NCBI GenBank assembly: GCA_964567125.1
Contig: CAZMLC010000028.1
Location: 1-29,707 of the forward strand
Reading direction: 5' to 3'
Source: CAZMLC01 sp964567125
GTDB lineage: Bacteria; Verrucomicrobiota; Kiritimatiellia; RFP12; UBA1067
DNA: 29,707 bases
Shown here piece by piece: positions 14,482 through 22,907 of the stretch (positions within the stretch are counted from its first letter, which is position 1; each line of letters opens with the position of its first letter). The notes beneath the pieces are model-generated. The model had not been told where the DNA came from. It did no database searches and saw nothing but the letters and a program-made list of their open reading frames with translations. A program made the translations under genes and the position numbers.

Positions 14482-16802
14482 CTGCGCTGCAAGGGACACG
14501 CCATTGCGCAGGCTTCAAAATTGCAGGGCCGATATTTGGGGATCGGCGGCTGCTGGGCAACACCTTCTGCAAGCTCCTTTTCGCTGATTACTGCGGGAGT
14601 CGGAAGATCCAATGTCCAGCCCGTGTAGCCACATCCTTCGCTTGCAACCAGACAATAGCGCTTGGCCCAGTCACAGCGTTTCGTATCCACTCGGTAAAAG
14701 GACTCGGTGATTTGATCGACTGAAAACGCAATCCTTTCCAAGAATGCATGGGTTGAACACGTCCGGACGCAACGTTCATCGCACTGCTGACAGGCTGTAA
14801 CTGCGGCTGCGGCATAGTCATCCTCAGCGAGTTCGCAATCCGTAACAATCGCCATGTAGCGTACATTGGTGCTGTATTTGTCATTGACGAGATAGCCTGC
14901 TTTCGCAAAGCGGCCAAGACCTGCGGCAAAAGCTTCAAACCGGTTGGAGAAGAGATCCGGCACTTCGCCACGCGGGCTCGCCGTTGACGATCCCGTATCG
15001 AGCAGATCGTCGCTGACATACGCCTTAATGCCAAATCGATCGAACCATTGGACAAGCCGCAACGCCACACGACGCAAGTAGTTCAAGTTTTCATACAGCG
15101 CAAATGCGTAAGGGCCTACAGAATCGGATGGCGTACGCGCTGTGATATCGACCGCTCCATGCGGTAATGCGATACCGAAAACAAAAACGGATTTTGCGTT
15201 CTTCAGAACCGTTGATGGATCGCGCACGATACGCCGGCGCGTGTGCACCTCCGGTTTATACGGCACAAAAAGATCCGCGGTATCCCGTGCAACAATAACG
15301 GATTCACCTTCGTAAAACGGTCGGATTGCATCGGCGACACGTTGCAATCTGCGTATCGAATTGACACCGCAGACATCGGCGCCCAGACGCTTGGCCTCTG
15401 CCATCAGGTCCGCCTTCAGCGAACTCCCCTGCTCGCGTTTTGACTCGACGCCCGGGCAGCAGAACTGTGTTTCCGGCAGCTCGGCATTGGTCAATACCGT
15501 ATAGGTAAAAAGACGATGTCCAGTCGGCACCTGCGGAATTGCGGCAATAACCTCACTTTCTTTGATAGCTGTCGCGCCAACTGCGTCAAAACCAAAGCGT
15601 TCGAGCTCGCGCGTCACGTCATATCCAGCCTGAACAACGAGCTTGTTCGCGGTCTCACGTAACCCGCCAGAGAGCGAATACGTTTGTAACGCCAAGGCGG
15701 GATCGCTAAGATCGGGATCGTTAACCAGCGCTTGAGGTGCGGTAAGGCACACGATCACTGCGCGTTGTGCACCGGGAAGATACTGCTTGCTGTTCGCAAC
15801 ATAGGAGATGCCGCGTTCAGCCAGCTGATCCGCGCGCACCACAATAACGCCGGATGCGCCCTGGTCGCTGACGCACGTCCGGATACGCTCGATCATATTC
15901 GCGCCGATCGATCCCTGCGCGACGACATCGCGGCGCCGGCGCGGCGAGTTACAGAACGCCTTGTCAAAGTAGCGCCGCGCCTTTGGTACGCAATGCTTAA
16001 GGCAACAGCCCATCTCCCCTCCCCGACGACCATGGATGCGGACGGTATCCAGAATCGTCTGTTCATCGACGGTCTCAGGAATTTTCAGATCGAGATCTAA
16101 ATCAAAATGTTCGGCCCAGGCACAGCGCCACAGATTCTTATTGATGTACCGATACACGTTATCTTCAATCTTGACTTCATTCCAGCCTTTGAGCTCTTTT
16201 GAAAGTGCACCGGACGGGCACGCCTTTTTGCACAGCATACAATTGTCGCAAACGCTGCCAGGTTCTTTTAGCACCGACGGCGTAAGCACGGCATCGGTAA
16301 TGACGGAAACATACCGCTGGCGCGCTCCGTATTCTTGCGTAATCGAAAGCCCGCAATAGCCGAGTTCTGACAACCCCGCCGCAACCGCTGCATGCAGATG
16401 TGACATGTCGGGCGCAAAGTGCTCTTTTAATCCTTTGTATCCCTTATACCGCCAGATGTTTGACGAAACGATCGGCACGGCTGTATATCCCAGAGCCTCG
16501 ATATAGCGTCCCAGACGATAGCTCATTTCATCAAGGCGCATATTCATGGAATACTGTACACAGTAAGGTCCAATCGCCTGCGGATGCTCCTCGCCGCCCA
16601 ACTCAATGGAAACATCCGGATGGTGAATCGCCATCACAATCACCGAACGCGCGGTCGGTAAAATCCCCTGCGGACTCATCATGAGCGGCGCCTGCGCAAA
16701 GCGTTCAATATTGGCGATACCAATGAGATCGGCATTTAAATCGTGCAATGCATAGTGCTTGATTTGCGTCGTGAGGGCGGAATCACTATTCTGTTGGGGC
16801 AT
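14469..16802 (-). CDS. Duplicated QueG-like iron-sulfur protein
   Basis: 777 residues, about twice a normal QueG (epoxyqueuosine reductase). The first copy (about 10-330) has LPTARSVIVMAI near 49, GYCGLSITQEYGARQRYVSV near 148 and a ferredoxin-like cluster CDNCMLCKKACP (Cys185, 188, 191, 195), then GCCLKHCVP. The last copy (about 465-777) has ADVCGV near 474, NAKSVFVFGI near 532, AKAGYLV then VRYMAIVTDCEL, a cluster CQQCDERCVRTC near 669-680 and CNFEACAMACP at the end. A third partial copy with LPGAQRAVIVCL lies near 341. Such proteins carry 4Fe-4S clusters and, in QueG, cobalamin. The HEAT tail and the standard second cluster of QueG are absent, so queuosine synthesis is unlikely. AAGGAG lies 8 bases before the ATG. 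Substrate unknown. Divergent from the PAS-AraC gene. Confidence 0.88.
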   Translation of the reverse strand: MPQQNSDSALTTQIKHYALHDLNADLIGIANIERFAQAPLMMSPQGILPTARSVIVMAIHHPDVSIELGGEEHPQAIGPYCVQYSMNMRLDEMSYRLGRYIEALGYTAVPIVSSNIWRYKGYKGLKEHFAPDMSHLHAAVAAGLSELGYCGLSITQEYGARQRYVSVITDAVLTPSVLKEPGSVCDNCMLCKKACPSGALSKELKGWNEVKIEDNVYRYINKNLWRCAWAEHFDLDLDLKIPETVDEQTILDTVRIHGRRGGEMGCCLKHCVPKARRYFDKAFCNSPRRRRDVVAQGSIGANMIERIRTCVSDQGASGVIVVRADQLAERGISYVANSKQYLPGAQRAVIVCLTAPQALVNDPDLSDPALALQTYSLSGGLRETANKLVVQAGYDVTRELERFGFDAVGATAIKESEVIAAIPQVPTGHRLFTYTVLTNAELPETQFCCPGVESKREQGSSLKADLMAEAKRLGADVCGVNSIRRLQRVADAIRPFYEGESVIVARDTADLFVPYKPEVHTRRRIVRDPSTVLKNAKSVFVFGIALPHGAVDITARTPSDSVGPYAFALYENLNYLRRVALRLVQWFDRFGIKAYVSDDLLDTGSSTASPRGEVPDLFSNRFEAFAAGLGRFAKAGYLVNDKYSTNVRYMAIVTDCELAEDDYAAAAVTACQQCDERCVRTCSTHAFLERIAFSVDQITESFYRVDTKRCDWAKRYCLVASEGCGYTGWTLDLPTPAVISEKELAEGVAQQPPIPKYRPCNFEACAMACPLQRRQSL

Positions 16803-16846
16803 ATACGGTACTCCTTGCTTGTTGACACAGAGAATCAGTGCTTATC

Positions 16847-16891
16847 GTGTAAATTATTACACCATATGGCTGAAAAATCTGCTTGTATAAA
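16847..16891. promoter_or_regulatory. Divergent control region: palindrome GTGTAA-ATTA-TTACAC and -10 box
   Basis: A perfect inverted repeat (16847-16852 and 16857-16862) sits between the QueG-like and AraC genes. On the plus strand TATAAA (16886-16891) is a good -10 box with no fitting -35. With a start near 16898, the palindrome centre lies at about -43, the usual place for a transcription activator. A separate TTGACA at 16822-16827 has no well-spaced -10. The natural candidate for binding is the PAS-AraC protein itself (inference). Confidence 0.45.
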
Positions 16892-16918
16892 AACATCCAG
16901 TTTGTGTACGATTTCAAC

Positions 16919-17677
16919 ATGAATCCGCGTGATTTTCAAAAACAGTTTTTCCGCAAGATTGGAAATTTTGAGGTCTTCAAGTTTATTTTCGACCTGCTCC
17001 CTGATGTGGGCTTTGTGATCAAAGACTGCGATGGCCGCATTGTCTTATTCAATCGTTACGATCAAGCAAACCGCAGCGACCTTAACCAAAAGCCAGCCGT
17101 CATTGGCCATATTGACTACACACGCTTTTCGCAAGATATCGCGGCCAAAAAACAGCGTTCCGATCGCCACGTCATTGAGGGTAAAAAACCGATTATCAAT
17201 GGTATCTATTCCGCGGATCACGGTTATGATCGCATCACGATTTACAGTAAAGCCCCGATCCTTGATGATGAGGGAAAGGTGATCGGCATTATCGCTGTTT
17301 ATCGCTATCTGGATAGTCAGCAGAAAATCCCAGATTGGCATGGGAACATGAATGAGGTGTTAACGTTCATCCATACGCATTACATGAAACCGCTCAGTGT
17401 CCAAGAACTTGCAAAGCAAATGAACGTCTCGGTTGTGCACCTGGAACGACTCTTTAAGAAACTGTTCGGGGATACACCCGTCGAGTATATCCATCGCCTA
17501 CGCATTACCGCATCGCTACGCCTTTTGGAAACGACGAATATGACGATCAGCGCGATTGCACAGGAAATCGGCTATTTCGATCAGAGCCACTTCATCCGCC
17601 ATTTCAAGCGGTTGCGTGGCTGTACGCCCAAACAGCATCGGCAGTATTGCTGCGAAGCGCCCGCTGCGGATCAATAG
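16919..17677 (+). CDS. PAS-domain AraC-family transcription regulator
   Basis: 252 residues from ATG 16919. An in-frame TTG at 16883 overlaps the predicted -10 box, so the shorter start is preferred, though no clear Shine-Dalgarno is present. Residues about 15-135 form a PAS-like sensor (FDLLPDVGFVIKDCDGRI, then PILDDEGKVIGIIAVYRYLD). Residues about 150-248 are an AraC helix-turn-helix pair (LSVQELAKQMNVSVVHLERL and MTISAIAQEIGYFDQSHFIR, with FKRLRGCTPKQHR). It probably senses a small ligand or redox signal and controls the divergent QueG-like gene. Its stop overlaps the uvrA stop by 7 bases in convergent orientation, with no terminator between them. Confidence 0.92.
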   Translation: MNPRDFQKQFFRKIGNFEVFKFIFDLLPDVGFVIKDCDGRIVLFNRYDQANRSDLNQKPAVIGHIDYTRFSQDIAAKKQRSDRHVIEGKKPIINGIYSADHGYDRITIYSKAPILDDEGKVIGIIAVYRYLDSQQKIPDWHGNMNEVLTFIHTHYMKPLSVQELAKQMNVSVVHLERLFKKLFGDTPVEYIHRLRITASLRLLETTNMTISAIAQEIGYFDQSHFIRHFKRLRGCTPKQHRQYCCEAPAADQ

Positions 17678-20472
17678 TAGCGCTGCAAAAATCGTCCAGT
17701 CTCGGACCGCTTATTCTTTGCAATTACCTCCGGTGCTCCGGTCGCAACGAGTTCGCCACCGCGATCGCCTCCACCCGGGCCAAGGTCAATGATGTAATCG
17801 GCGGCACGGATGATATCGATGTTGTGCTCAATCACCACGACGGTGTTGCCGGTCGCGCGCAACCGCAAAAGCAGCTCAAGCAGTTTGTGGACATCGGCAA
17901 AATGCAACCCGGTTGTAGGTTCATCGAGCAGATACAACGTTTTCCCCGTCGCGCGTTTGGAAAGCTCGGTCGCAAGTTTGATCCGCTGGGCTTCACCGCC
18001 TGAAAGCGTAGTCGATGCCTGACCGAGATGGATATAGCCAAGACCCACTTCGGAGAGTGTGCGCAATTTATTTTTGATGAGGTTGATCGGACCGAAAAAT
18101 TCCAAAGCTTCGTCGACGGTCAAGTCCAAGACCTCGGCAATGTTTTTGCCGCCGTAACGCACTTCAAGCGTCTCCTTGTTGTAGCGCTGTCCACCGCACT
18201 GCTCGCACGTGACATAGACATCGGGCAGGAAGTGCATCTCGAGACGGCGTACGCCATCACCTTGGCAGACTTCGCAACGCCCGCCCTTCACGTTAAAGCT
18301 GAAACGTCCTGGTTGGTAGCCGCGCATCTTGGCCATCGGCGTCGATGCGAAAAGTTCGCGAATGTGGGTAAATGCACCGGTGTAGGTTACCGGATTACTG
18401 CGCGGTGTACGGCCAATCGGGCTTTGATCAATCTCAATCACTTTGTCGAGCAAATCAATGCCCGTGATTTTTTTAAACGCGCCGGGTTTTTCCTTGGAGC
18501 CATAAAAATGTTTGAAAAGATGACGTTTTAAAATGTCGCTGATCAGCGTGGATTTACCCGATCCCGAAACACCGGTCACGCAGACAAAACAGCCCAGCGG
18601 AATATTGACATCGATATTTTTCAAATTGTTTTCACTGGCTCCGGTGATCCGTAACCACGACTTGCCTGGTTTTACGCGTTCCGATGAAACAACAATCTGT
18701 TTTCTGCCGGACATGTAGGCCGCTGTCTCGGAGTGCTGATTTTTTAGTAACCCAGGCACATCGCCTTGATAGACAATCTCACCGCCATGTCGTCCGGCAC
18801 CGGGCCCCAGATCAATGACATAATCAGCGGTCCTGATCATCTCTTCATCATGCTCCACAATAACAACCGTATTCCCTCGATGCTGCAGCTGGTGCAGCAT
18901 CGCGATTAACCGCTCGTTGTCGCGCGGATGCAGCCCAATCGTCGGCTCATCCAGCACATAGAGCACGCCGACAAGGCCAGACCCGATTTGTGTGGCGAGG
19001 CGGATGCGCTGCATTTCACCGCCGGAAAGCGTTGAACTTTCGCGAGAAAGCATTAAATATTCCAATCCGACATCATTTAAAAATTTCAGGCGCTTGCGAA
19101 TTTCCTTGAGCACATCCATCACCAGTCTCTCTTCATCGTGCGGCAAAGCGAGGTGCTCGAAAAAAACGGCGCAATCGCGGACCGGCATATCCATGATCTC
19201 AACAATCGATTTTCCACACACGGTACATGCGCGCGATTCGGGTTTCAGGCGCGCGCCATGGCAACTCGGACAGACCTGCCGACTCATAAACTGTGATAAT
19301 TTATCACGCATCTCGTCAGTTTCGGCTTCCTCGTACCGGCGCTTCAAATTGGCCAGCACACCTTCGAACGGCTTGTCCTGATTGCGCCAATCCAGAATTA
19401 AATTCTCCTTTGTCCCGTACATCAGCAATTTGCGCTGCGCATCCGAAAGTTTTTCATACGGTGTTTTTAAATTAATACCGAACTGCTTGGCAAGCGCTTC
19501 CAGCAGATATTTATAATAGATGATGGCATGGTGTCCGACAACGCGCCACGCGCGAATGGCCGACCCCACGGGTAATGTCTTGTCCGGCACCACCAAGTCT
19601 TCATCAAAGATCCATTGCGCACCCAATCCGGAACAGGTCGGACATGCGCCAAAGGGGCTGTTGAACGAAAATGCGCGCGGCTTCAGCTCTTCAAAGCTGA
19701 TTGCGCAATCCGGACACGCATTCTTTTCTGAGAAAACGTGTTCCACTGAATGTGCGGCCTCCTGGATCTGCACGATCACGAGCCCATCCCCCTGTTTCAA
19801 GGCCAGTTCAACCGAATCTGTTAACCGTGCCCGGATATTCTCGGCGATAATCAGGCGATCCACCACGGCTTCAATCGAGTGCGCTTTGTTTTTTTCCAAG
19901 GCGGGAAGATCATCAAGTCCGCAGAGCGTACCATCGATGCGCGCACGGACAAATCCCTGACGTTTAATTGAGGCAAAAACCTCTTCGTGACGCCCCTTTT
20001 TACCGCGTACCAGCGGTGCCATCAGCACGAGTTTGGTGCCGTTGGGCGACATGAGCAGCTGCTCGACAATCTGTTCCGCGCTTTGCTTGCGCACCGGTTT
20101 GCCGCACTGCGGGCAGTGCGCATGGCCGATGCTGCCGAACAATAGACGCAGATAGTCGTGGATTTCCGTAACCGTCGCGACGATGGAGCGCGGGTTTCCG
20201 CCCGTTGTCCGCTGCTCAATGGCAATCGCGGGCGACAATCCTTCGATATGATCAACATCCGGTTTTTGCATCTGGTCAAGAAACTGACGCGCATACGCGG
20301 AAAGGCTCTCAACGTAGCGTCGCTGACCTTCCGCGTAGAGCGTATCAAATGCGAGCGAGGATTTCCCGGACCCGCTCAATCCCGTGATGACCGTTAAGGA
20401 ATCACGCGGAATACGTACGTCGACATTCTTCAAATTGTGTTGCCGTGCACCTGTAATAAGGATATCGCTCAT
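17671..20472 (-). CDS. uvrA: Excinuclease ABC subunit A
   Basis: 933 residues, near the standard 940. The damage-recognition ATPase of nucleotide excision repair works with UvrB and UvrC. It has two ABC modules: Walker A GLSGSGKSS at 31-39 and GVSGSGKST near 635, and signatures LSGGEMQRIRLA and LSGGEAQRIKLA. The zinc modules are intact: CPQCGK near 120, CPDC and CPTCSG near 260-285, CPSCHGARLKPESRACTVCG near 405, and CEVCQGDG with CEQCGGQRY near 735-765. The ATG overlaps the stop of the glycosidase gene upstream (ATGA), so a housekeeping repair gene is translated from the same message as an exported sugar enzyme, which is unusual. Confidence 0.98.
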   Translation of the reverse strand: MSDILITGARQHNLKNVDVRIPRDSLTVITGLSGSGKSSLAFDTLYAEGQRRYVESLSAYARQFLDQMQKPDVDHIEGLSPAIAIEQRTTGGNPRSIVATVTEIHDYLRLLFGSIGHAHCPQCGKPVRKQSAEQIVEQLLMSPNGTKLVLMAPLVRGKKGRHEEVFASIKRQGFVRARIDGTLCGLDDLPALEKNKAHSIEAVVDRLIIAENIRARLTDSVELALKQGDGLVIVQIQEAAHSVEHVFSEKNACPDCAISFEELKPRAFSFNSPFGACPTCSGLGAQWIFDEDLVVPDKTLPVGSAIRAWRVVGHHAIIYYKYLLEALAKQFGINLKTPYEKLSDAQRKLLMYGTKENLILDWRNQDKPFEGVLANLKRRYEEAETDEMRDKLSQFMSRQVCPSCHGARLKPESRACTVCGKSIVEIMDMPVRDCAVFFEHLALPHDEERLVMDVLKEIRKRLKFLNDVGLEYLMLSRESSTLSGGEMQRIRLATQIGSGLVGVLYVLDEPTIGLHPRDNERLIAMLHQLQHRGNTVVIVEHDEEMIRTADYVIDLGPGAGRHGGEIVYQGDVPGLLKNQHSETAAYMSGRKQIVVSSERVKPGKSWLRITGASENNLKNIDVNIPLGCFVCVTGVSGSGKSTLISDILKRHLFKHFYGSKEKPGAFKKITGIDLLDKVIEIDQSPIGRTPRSNPVTYTGAFTHIRELFASTPMAKMRGYQPGRFSFNVKGGRCEVCQGDGVRRLEMHFLPDVYVTCEQCGGQRYNKETLEVRYGGKNIAEVLDLTVDEALEFFGPINLIKNKLRTLSEVGLGYIHLGQASTTLSGGEAQRIKLATELSKRATGKTLYLLDEPTTGLHFADVHKLLELLLRLRATGNTVVVIEHNIDIIRAADYIIDLGPGGGDRGGELVATGAPEVIAKNKRSETGRFLQRYY

Positions 20473-22277
20473 AAATCTCCATGGATGTGAAATGGACGTT
20501 CATCCTGCACCGTTAAATCCGACGCACGCATGTGCTCACAGGTGATCGTGTCACCGCGATAAAGCGGATCATACCGATTCTGCTGAATATGGACCTCACG
20601 ACACCCGTCCAACCAGAAACTCGCCTTTTGCCAAGCAAAGGGTTCAAAGGTCGAACTTTTCCGAATCGTGTTGTGCGCGAAAACAAGTCCGCGGACAGAA
20701 CGCGCACGGACCAACGGCAGATCAAACGTCGTAATAAGGTTGTTGGTGATCACAATATTTCGATGATACGGTTCGCTCATCACGCTCGTCGGTCTATGTG
20801 AGGGGGTCACAGTGATGATTGCTTCGCCCCATTCCCACTTGCCGCCAGTCTCCGAACCTGATGTCAGACAATCTTCAAAGATGTTGTTGCGGATAATCAC
20901 CTGCCGGTTGGCCCCGGATTCGAACCAATGATCCGTATCGCCTTCAATCAGGATAGCCGTCCCTGCTGTGCGAAAATAGTTATCTTCAATGACAACCGGT
21001 TCCGGCGTCGTGACCAGCAGGCCGCGTGCGCGATGCTGTTTCAGAATGCGGCAATTGCGCAGGGTTAAACGGGCGTTCCAGGTCTTGTTCTCAAAAAAAT
21101 CACCTTCCTTAAAGTCAGCGGGCAGATCGCGGTCAAAGGTGATCTCCTGAGCCCATTTCACGCGGTCGCCGGAAAACGGAATATTTTTTTTGTGCACAAC
21201 CCGCATGATTTCTTTGCGCTGAGGCTCCTGTTTGCGCAACAACCAGACCTCATCGCCAGACTCCGTACACTCTGCGCGCGTCACCAGCACGGAGCGCGGT
21301 GTCAGCTTTTTGTGCACCACGCAATTACGTCCATGTAGATTTAAAAAATCATCGCCGATGCCTGTATGCACACACTGCTCGACACGCACCTCCCCCTTGC
21401 AGTGGATCAGATGAAACCCATCCGCCACGACGCTGAACACGCGTCCATGCTTTTCATCCGCCAAGAGGTTGACCTGACGCAACGTTAGATTTTCCGTGCG
21501 TGCAGCAACGACACCATGGCTCAACGCATGATGTACAATAATTTTTTCCAGCACGATATCGTGCGCCTGCTGAATATCGAAACAGGGCACAAGATAGCGG
21601 CCATGATTGAGTGCAATCAACGTGCCGACGGGAGGATGAAAACGCGGTTTCCCGTAAAATCGAATCGTTTCAGGGTCAATCAGCTCCGCACGTTTGATGA
21701 AATCAATGCCTAAGGCGTTGTCACGCGTCTTATACAGGATCTCATGCGTGGTCTTATCGTAGAGGATGTTGTAACCATCCACCGCGCGTTTCCAATCTTC
21801 GCCTAAAAACCAGGCTTGATTATTTTCCACCACAAAGGGATAGCGCGTTGCATCAATGGCAATATCCACGTACGTATCGGTTACGGCGCGGATTTCGCCT
21901 TGTGAAATAAAGGGACGCTCCCAGTCAATCGTCACGTTACGGATGGTGATATTCGAACAGGAATGAATATTGAAAGGCATCATCAGACCGTGATAAATGA
22001 ATTGCGCGCCCTGCCCGTCCAACGTCAATCCGCACTTCTTTTTAAGCGCAATCGCAACGGTCATCTTGCCTGGCTTGGTGGGGAAGAAGTCATAGCGCCC
22101 CGGCGGCAGCAGGATTGTTTCAGACTGATTCGTGCACTGCGCGAAAAGCTGCGCAAAGGCCGACGTCATATCGCGCCGGGTATTGGGAACAAGGCCCAAG
22201 GCCTGCAGATCAACCGCAGCCCACGTTGCATGAGAAACGGCTGCACAAAGGAGCGTCAACACTATCATGCGGTTCAT
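20469..22277 (-). CDS. Exported GH110-like alpha-1,3-galactosidase
   Basis: 602 residues, matching the length of GH110 alpha-1,3-galactosidases known from Bacteroides, which remove terminal alpha-linked galactose such as the blood group B sugar. A signal peptide spans 1-20 (ending HATWA). The body is a right-handed beta-helix with GLTLDGQGAQFIYHGLMMPF near 83-102, NITIRNVTIDWERP near 109-122, HALSHGVVAARTENLTL near 250-266 and TGIGDDFLNLHGR near 305-317, whose Asp309/Asp310 are the likely catalytic acidic pair. Assignment to GH110 is from recall of the family pattern. The start has GGAGGT inside the upstream gene and an ATGA overlap with it. Probably periplasmic or surface; it would act on host or plant galactosides. 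Confidence 0.85.
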   Translation of the reverse strand: MNRMIVLTLLCAAVSHATWAAVDLQALGLVPNTRRDMTSAFAQLFAQCTNQSETILLPPGRYDFFPTKPGKMTVAIALKKKCGLTLDGQGAQFIYHGLMMPFNIHSCSNITIRNVTIDWERPFISQGEIRAVTDTYVDIAIDATRYPFVVENNQAWFLGEDWKRAVDGYNILYDKTTHEILYKTRDNALGIDFIKRAELIDPETIRFYGKPRFHPPVGTLIALNHGRYLVPCFDIQQAHDIVLEKIIVHHALSHGVVAARTENLTLRQVNLLADEKHGRVFSVVADGFHLIHCKGEVRVEQCVHTGIGDDFLNLHGRNCVVHKKLTPRSVLVTRAECTESGDEVWLLRKQEPQRKEIMRVVHKKNIPFSGDRVKWAQEITFDRDLPADFKEGDFFENKTWNARLTLRNCRILKQHRARGLLVTTPEPVVIEDNYFRTAGTAILIEGDTDHWFESGANRQVIIRNNIFEDCLTSGSETGGKWEWGEAIITVTPSHRPTSVMSEPYHRNIVITNNLITTFDLPLVRARSVRGLVFAHNTIRKSSTFEPFAWQKASFWLDGCREVHIQQNRYDPLYRGDTITCEHMRASDLTVQDERPFHIHGDL

Positions 22278-22834
22278 GGTTGACCTCCAGACGGTACGCT
22301 CGACGGATCATACCACGTCGGGTCGTGACGCGGCGGCGTGAAATAGCGCCGTAGCGCCGCGGCATGCTGCGCGGTGGTCGCGTCCGTTGTTTCCTTGGAA
22401 AAGGGATTGTCGACGTTGAACACCTCATCAAATACTTCGCAGACCTTTTCAGGATCCTCGCCGGACTCAATCCGGGCAAAGGCTTCCGCAACATCGTCAT
22501 TAAACTGATAACCGCTCTCCTGCGCCATGCGCTGCATCACGGCGAGCGCCTCCGCGGGAGAGCCATCGGCGTCATCAAGCGCCCGCAGACGATGCTCCAT
22601 GCGTGCTAGAAGATCATTGCGTTGCGCATCTTCAATCTCCTCCGCGCTGAAGTCGCCATCCGCATCCGTAGCGGCAGGTGTTGATTTCCGCAGAATGCAA
22701 TTCACACGCGAAACCTCTTTTTTCAGCGCATGCTGGCAGATCGGACACGGCGGAACGGTCTGCGTATCCACACGTGGAAAGCGGAACGTGTAAATCGTAT
22801 GACAAGGTTCACAGTAAAATTCATACAGCGGCAT
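22274..22834 (-). CDS. FmdB-family zinc ribbon protein with acidic C-terminal extension
   Basis: 186 residues. The N-terminus is the FmdB/CxxC zinc ribbon: MPLYEFYC with Cys8, Cys11, Cys30 and Cys33. Family members are usually 70-110 residues, so the remaining 110-plus residues are an extension. They are rich in Asp, Glu and Ala, helical-looking (EEIEDAQRNDLLARMEHRL), and end in a Pro/Tyr stretch (RRYFTPPRHDPTWYDP). FmdB proteins were first described beside formamidase genes as possible regulators; their function is not established. GAGGAG precedes the ATG. First gene of the unit with the GH110-like enzyme and uvrA. Confidence 0.85.
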   Translation of the reverse strand: MPLYEFYCEPCHTIYTFRFPRVDTQTVPPCPICQHALKKEVSRVNCILRKSTPAATDADGDFSAEEIEDAQRNDLLARMEHRLRALDDADGSPAEALAVMQRMAQESGYQFNDDVAEAFARIESGEDPEKVCEVFDEVFNVDNPFSKETTDATTAQHAAALRRYFTPPRHDPTWYDPSSVPSGGQP

Positions 22835-22849
22835 AGTCTCTCCTCAAAA

Positions 22850-22881
22850 CAAAAAACGAGCGATCAACATTGACCGCCCGC
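22850..22881 (-). terminator. Terminator of the zinc-finger protein gene
   Basis: On the minus strand GCGGGCGGTCAA pairs with TTGATCGCTCGT (three G-U pairs), and TTTTTT follows at 22856-22851. It lies between the unknown zinc-finger gene and the FmdB-like start, directly before GAGGAG. The downstream unit therefore needs read-through or a promoter inside this stretch; I see no clear promoter. Confidence 0.75.
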
Positions 22882-22907
22882 TTTTCGTCCACGACACATC
22901 GGTCGCG

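Noticed and set aside
14413..14628. Plus-strand ORF of 71 codons near the palindrome
   Set aside because: Mostly antisense to the C-terminus of the QueG-like gene and without a family signature.
14469..16802. Naming the Fe-S protein queG
   Set aside because: The protein is duplicated, its cluster pattern differs from QueG, and no queuosine gene is adjacent.
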